Source: Parachlorella kessleri
Taxonomy: Eukaryota > Chlorophyta > Trebouxiophyceae > Chlorellales > Chlorellaceae
Assembly (NCBI GenBank): GCA_001598975.1
Contig: BBXU01002222.1
Coordinates: 1 to 64,000 of the forward strand
Direction: 5' to 3'
DNA: 64,000 bases
Shown one piece after another: positions 59,601-64,000 of the stretch. The first letter of the stretch is position 1. Every line of letters begins with the position of its first letter. Below the pieces are notes generated by a model. It was not told the origin of the DNA. It saw only the letters and a list, made by a program, of their open reading frames with translations, and did not search any database. The position numbers and the translations under genes are program-made.

Positions 59601-62600
59601 CAGGAAGCAGTGCTAGGGCTAAGAGCTTTCCCACATTTCTCTGCTGCACACCCAAGGACCTCCACTGGAAATGCCTGCTCTTCATCCTGCACAACTCCTG
59701 GCAAGCACGTGGCCACACAGGAAGCTTGCCGACAGGTTGCTTACCTTCACAGCAGAAGTTCTCTGTCGCTTCCTCTCCCGCTCAGCCAGGCGCTCCAGCA
59801 TCTCCCGGATGTCTGCACTCTGCAGCAGCTCACAAGCGTACCAAAGTCAGCCAAATGCTGCAGCCCTGCCATGGCGTTTGCCAAGTGCATGCGAACCGAC
59901 CAGCTCAGGTTAGGGCCCCCAGCCAGACGCTGGCCAGAATGTGCCCATAACTTGGTGCACTTCAACGCAGGGATACTGATTATTTTACATTCGTCGCAGA
60001 CCAGACACGCTTCTCATACACCTGAGCTGCCTCCCTTTCCCTCTTGCGGCTGTCTGCCTGCTTCACAAGCCGCCGCAGCGGCGCAGCTCGGATCGCTTTG
60101 CTACTCCGTGCCCTGGCACGTCCCTCCTTTGGAGCCGTCCAGATGAACGGCTGGTTGGGGGCTTCGTCTGCACCCAACAGAGAGTAAGCAGGGGCCCTAT
60201 GATGCAGTGTCTTGGTAGGTTGGTGAAGTTGCAGGGGAAGGCATCCTCGCCTGCTCGCTAACACACATGGACACTGTGAAGCTGAACCACTGCATGCCCC
60301 ACCTCTTGCCCTTTTCGGGACACACGAATGCCCCTTGCACCACTTCTTCCTCACCCTTTCACCTTTGACTAAGCCTTGCCACAAAACCTTCCCACGAACA
60401 GTCCAAAACACCCACACATAGTCCAGCCCAGGACAACAGCTTGCCTTCCTTGCTCTCCTCGGCAGGCTGTCCCATCTCCAGTGGGCCGCTCATTAGCCTG
60501 CTGAAGTCGCAGCAGGGGTTGCGTGCCAGGTAGCCCCGCATGAAATGGCGGCGCAGCACTCGCAGCACGGCCTGCTTTGCCTGCGGCGCCTCCTGCCGAC
60601 CCGTGACTTGGGAGCGGTCCTGGGCGCGCTCTAGCTGCTTGCTCAGGCGCTGGAGGGCTGTCCACGCAAGAGTTTGGAGCAGCTCGGAGCGTTTGCCGGT
60701 GGCGCGCAGGCGCAGTGCAAGATACTCCTTACCTACAACGCCACACGATGAACGAGCACTCATCCCTTGGGGGACCACTCAGGCTGGACAATCTGGGCAC
60801 AGGCAAATTCAACCAGGGCAGGATACAGCATACATGTGAAGTGTAGCTGGGTAGACGTGGCAATAGCCGTTAGAAGAGATATGTCCGGGGCCCTAATGTC
60901 ATTAGCCAGCCTGCTACACAGTGATGGTTCACAGGCATTGCTTGGCGTGCCACCTCTGTCAGCAACATTCTCGGGGATACCTGACCAACCTATATGTCAC
61001 ACTGGCTGGGCCATTTGCGCAACAAACAGTCCTACTACATGCCAAACCTCAGTGACAGTCAAGCTCACTTGGGATGCGCAGGTCCCTCCAGCGCAGGTAC
61101 TCCTGCTGGGCCGCCTCCTCTGCCGCCAGCTTTTCTGACTCGGGAGCTCCGCCCTCCCTCCTTTCGACGAGCTTCAGCATCGTCTCTGCAGCCCCCACAA
61201 AGAGAAACTTGGGGTGGATAAGATAAAGATCCCCTCAATGAAAGCCCACTTATGCGCCTGCAGATTGTTCCATGCGTGCCTTTAGAGGCTATGAAACTGT
61301 GGGACAGAGAGACAAACCGATTCAAAATTGCAGAAGCAGGGACTTGAATTCCAAGGCATGAAGCGGGACCTGTCACACAGACCTTATTCCCAGACGGCTT
61401 ACCGTCGTGTTGACGCCTCAAGCTGAAAGCTTCTCCCCACCCGCCGCTGGTGCTGTTCCACGCCTCACACTCCCGCACCAGGGGGTGGGCCCCGAGCTGC
61501 CCTTCAGTGTAGACCACCTCGGTCACTCCAGTGCTGCCTGCACAGCACTGGCCACCCACCCTCAGTGCATCCAAGAATTTAATAACGCTACACTAACAGA
61601 ACCTCTACAACGGAACGCGCTACTAGGGGGGAGTCGCTTCCATAGCTCACACCCATAGCATAGCTGCACACCTATAACCGCCTGACCTTCCCCACCTCGC
61701 AAGCATGCCACCAGTACCAAACAAATTTTGCCCACCTAGCTGCAGGAGCCACAGTTTGATTGGCCCACTAGTAGATCCAGGCATGATGCCGCTGCCGCCA
61801 CCAGCCTCCTGCTCCTCAGCTGCCTCCTGGCTAAACAGATGCACCAGGCGAGCTATCCCTCCCAGCTTCCACTCGTCATCTTCGTACATGTCAGAGAAGC
61901 GTGACTCTGCATGAGGTGCAACCGCCAAGAGATAGTGGATCACTGGCCTGCATGGCTTCTCAGGCTTGATGCTACAATTTGAACAACGCCAGTTTACAGT
62001 TGAACAATTAAGCAGCAACCGAGGGTGAAAGCACATCTGTGTGGCACCCAGAGCACCCTCTCACCCAGCGCTGAGTCTTCTACCCCACAACATCGCCAGC
62101 AAACCCACAGTCACAGGCAAGCACGTCCCACCTTACCCTTGTGCGGGCGACCCTTCGCCACCACGATAGCAGGCACATAGCGCGCCCAGCGCCGCTGCGG
62201 GTGGGCTGTGGCCTCCTGCTGCCCCTCCACCATCTCCTTCCCCAGCTGCAGGACATCCAGCTCATACAGCCGCCCTACTCTAAGCTCAGCGGCCCTGAGG
62301 TGCGGTGACGAATGCTGCCGCGCTGGGCCAGTCGGCAATGGCAAGGTGCGCGGGATGCGCAGCTGCTCAAGGGCGGTGGTGTGGGTGCACACCTGCAGGG
62401 ACAAAGAGACAAATACTGACGCCGTCACTAATGGCCTTAGTCCTACCACTTCCCCACTGAGGGGTGGGCATGAAATTCATAAGATCAGGGCGACACTTGA
62501 GCAAGCATGCCCGGCAATGCAGCCTTTCCAAGGATACGGGGTGAGAGTGCATGAAAGGCAGGTGCATGGAGCCTGTGGAGCATGCACAAGGTTGCTACAC

Positions 62601-63773
62601 ACCACCTAGCAAGTACAGTTCTGCCAGCCCCAAAGGAAGCAATTCGGGTCAACCTGCGCACCTGACCCTGGTCGCCTAGGACCTCTACCAAGGCTGTGGA
62701 GGCGGTGGGGCCGATGCGCCGCACGAGGAAGCCGTGTGCCCAGCAGGGGACCCCGCCTGCAGTGCTGCATACCTCCACTGCTGAACCCGCCGCGAGCCCG
62801 CCCAGCAGGCCTGCCTGCACCACCAGGCATGGCACAAATTGCTCAGTAACCAAGCGAGCCAGCAAGCCTCCGGGGTGCACTGAAAACGTACAACTGGCAG
62901 CCATGACACATGACACTCTGCCTGCCAAGCAGCTTACACTCAGCCGAGGTTACTAGAAAGGGGATAATTGCTAAGAAAAGTAGTACCCTGCACCCTCCAG
63001 GGATCTGGCAAACTGAAGACTTGCACCGAAAAGTCTGCAAGCCACGGATGGCTGTGCTTTTGACCACTCACATTCATGCCTGCCTCGTCGCTGCCTGCAG
63101 GGCTTGCAGCATCTTGCATCAAAGAGTCGCCGCCGGCCCCGGCCCCTGCTACATCTGTGGATGCACCCGGGCCCGCTTGCTCCTGCTGTTCCCGCTGCTC
63201 TGGCTGCTGTCGGGTGTCACGCAAGGCTGACTGTGCTTCTTGCGCCTCCGCTTCAGCAGGGTCGAATGGCGGAGGCTGCGAGGCGGCTGACAGCTCAATG
63301 TTGAATTCTGACTGGGGCTCAAGAGCCTCTAGCTCGACACCGTTCGCCTCCTCCTCCTCATGCTGCTGCAACGGCGGCTGTTGCTTACCCAATGCACCAG
63401 CGTGGCTGCCATCCCTTCCTTCATGCCCCCTAGAAGCCTCGCTGGCAGGCTTGGCAGCGTCACTGCTAGGCTCACCCTGCATATCCGCTGGCATTGCCGT
63501 GCTGGGTGCCTTGCTGCCTCCTGCAGCCACTTGCAGAGCCTCACCAACTCCTTGCACATGTGCGCAAGCTGCGACATCACATGCTATTGCGGCAGAAGCA
63601 AGCCTCGCTTGGCTCGTGCCACTCCCGCTTCCAAGGTTGCTTGCAGCCCCAGCACGTGGACCAGGGACAGCAACAGCAGCGGTGGGAGCAGGGTCGACTT
63701 CCATGGCGTCGACACCCTCGATACCTCGCTGTGCTGCCTGCTCACACTCCTGCAGCTGCTGCCCAACCAGCTT

Positions 63774-63816
<43 letters not shown>

Positions 63817-64000
63817 ACCAGCGGTTCGGTTTGCTCCACGGGCTGCTGCTTCCCCTCCCCCTCCACAACACCTGCTGTCCCAGGAGATGCCATGCCTGGG
63901 GCCCAGATAACTTTTGTCTGCCCCGGCACCAGCCCTGGTATGTTCCAGACGCGGGGCGCTCTGCTGGCTGTCCGTGGAGCTTGGCTTGCCGAGGGCAGCT
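47633..64000 (-). CDS. SNF2-family chromatin remodeller, ATRX/ARIP4-like, 5' end missing
   Basis: A DNA-dependent ATPase of the Rad54/ATRX group. Thirty-two in-frame exons: 64000+–63072, 62814–62662, 62392–62137, 61942–61736, 61537–61403, 61185–61069, 60732–60445, 60167–60022, 59819–59745, 59368–59255, 59088–58876, 58520–58347, 58111–57713, 57353–57264, 56926–56842, 56529–56451, 56195–56078, 55814–55524, 55252–55148, 54740–54622, 54144–53994, 53717–53616, 53245–53096, 52846–52775, 52463–52359, 52189–52034, 51756–50920, 50682–50530, 50173–49652, 49457–49260, 48922–48434, 48232–47633. About 2540 codons are present. ATPase motifs: GCILAHHMGLGK|S (I), SRSLVIVPK, VVVIDEAHVIKN (II), RRLALTGYPLQNNL (III), AGSHGINLVSCRRIAVLDEP (V) and QAIARIFRYGQ (VI). 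The N-terminal part is Gln-rich with two small basic, Tudor/Agenet-like stretches (weak). The long C-terminal part is Gln/Ala-rich with a QTKPVQHTLVYQYQKEF block, an AKRQRLD nuclear signal, and ends in DVIDLTQD, a SUMO-interaction motif. The frame stays open to the right edge. The intron after 60445 is GC–AG. Confidence 0.88.
48631..48655 (-). repeat. CTG/CAG run coding poly-Gln
   Basis: Eight CAG codons on the minus strand, in exon 48922–48434 of the SNF2 gene, close to a second run of six Gln codons near the start of the same exon. Confidence 0.85.
63775..63816 (-). repeat. CTG/CAG run coding poly-Gln
   Basis: Fourteen Gln codons, nearly all CAG, on the minus strand in the most upstream visible exon of the SNF2 gene. 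A candidate length-variable site. Confidence 0.9.

Overview
The window reads as nuclear DNA of a green alga (Chlorophyta). The genes are split into many short exons, mostly with GT–AG introns. The DNA is GC-rich with long CAG/CTG runs, and proteins carry Gln/Ala/Pro-rich linkers. The gene families fit a photosynthetic eukaryote: a plant-type histidinol-phosphatase, a DUF579 protein, an ABCB29-like half transporter and a plant-style histidyl-tRNA synthetase with an N-terminal extension. All identifications come from reading translated exons and recalling family motifs; no database search was run. I see no mobile element, rRNA, tRNA or CRISPR array, but tRNAs were not searched exhaustively.

Layout. 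(1) Below 1–5953 (-): TELO2/Tel2, cut by the left edge. (2) 6023–17666 (+): a huge Gln-rich protein of about 2530 residues with eight U1/C2H2-like zinc fingers, arranged as four alternating A/B exon pairs. It starts only 69 bp from TELO2, head to head. (3) 18359–25894 (+): three tandem GT64 (exostosin C-terminal type) glycosyltransferase genes, each with four exons. A broken copy of the last exon of the neighbouring ABC gene lies between copies 2 and 3. (4) 26258–32194 (-): an ABCB29-like half ABC transporter. (5) 33356–35066 (-): a DUF579 (IRX15/GXM-type) membrane-anchored protein. (6) 35346–37191 (+): histidinol-phosphate phosphatase (HISN7/IMPL2 type). (7) 37678–47168 (+): cytosolic-type histidyl-tRNA synthetase, 18 exons. 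(8) 47633 to beyond 64000 (-): an ATRX/ARIP4-like SNF2 chromatin remodeller, 32 exons in the window, cut at its 5' end by the right edge.

For genes 2, 3, 5, 6, 7 and 8 I derived exon boundaries that keep the reading frame throughout. Exon lengths sum to multiples of three wherever the gene is complete, so these models are firmer than the family names. TELO2 and the ABC gene have some unresolved middle exons.

Themes worth attention: the zinc-finger exon-pair array; the GT64 triplication that carried an ABC gene fragment; a histidine-making enzyme next to histidyl-tRNA synthetase; at least four GC–AG introns required by reading frame; and a micro-duplicated exon end inside the HisRS gene.
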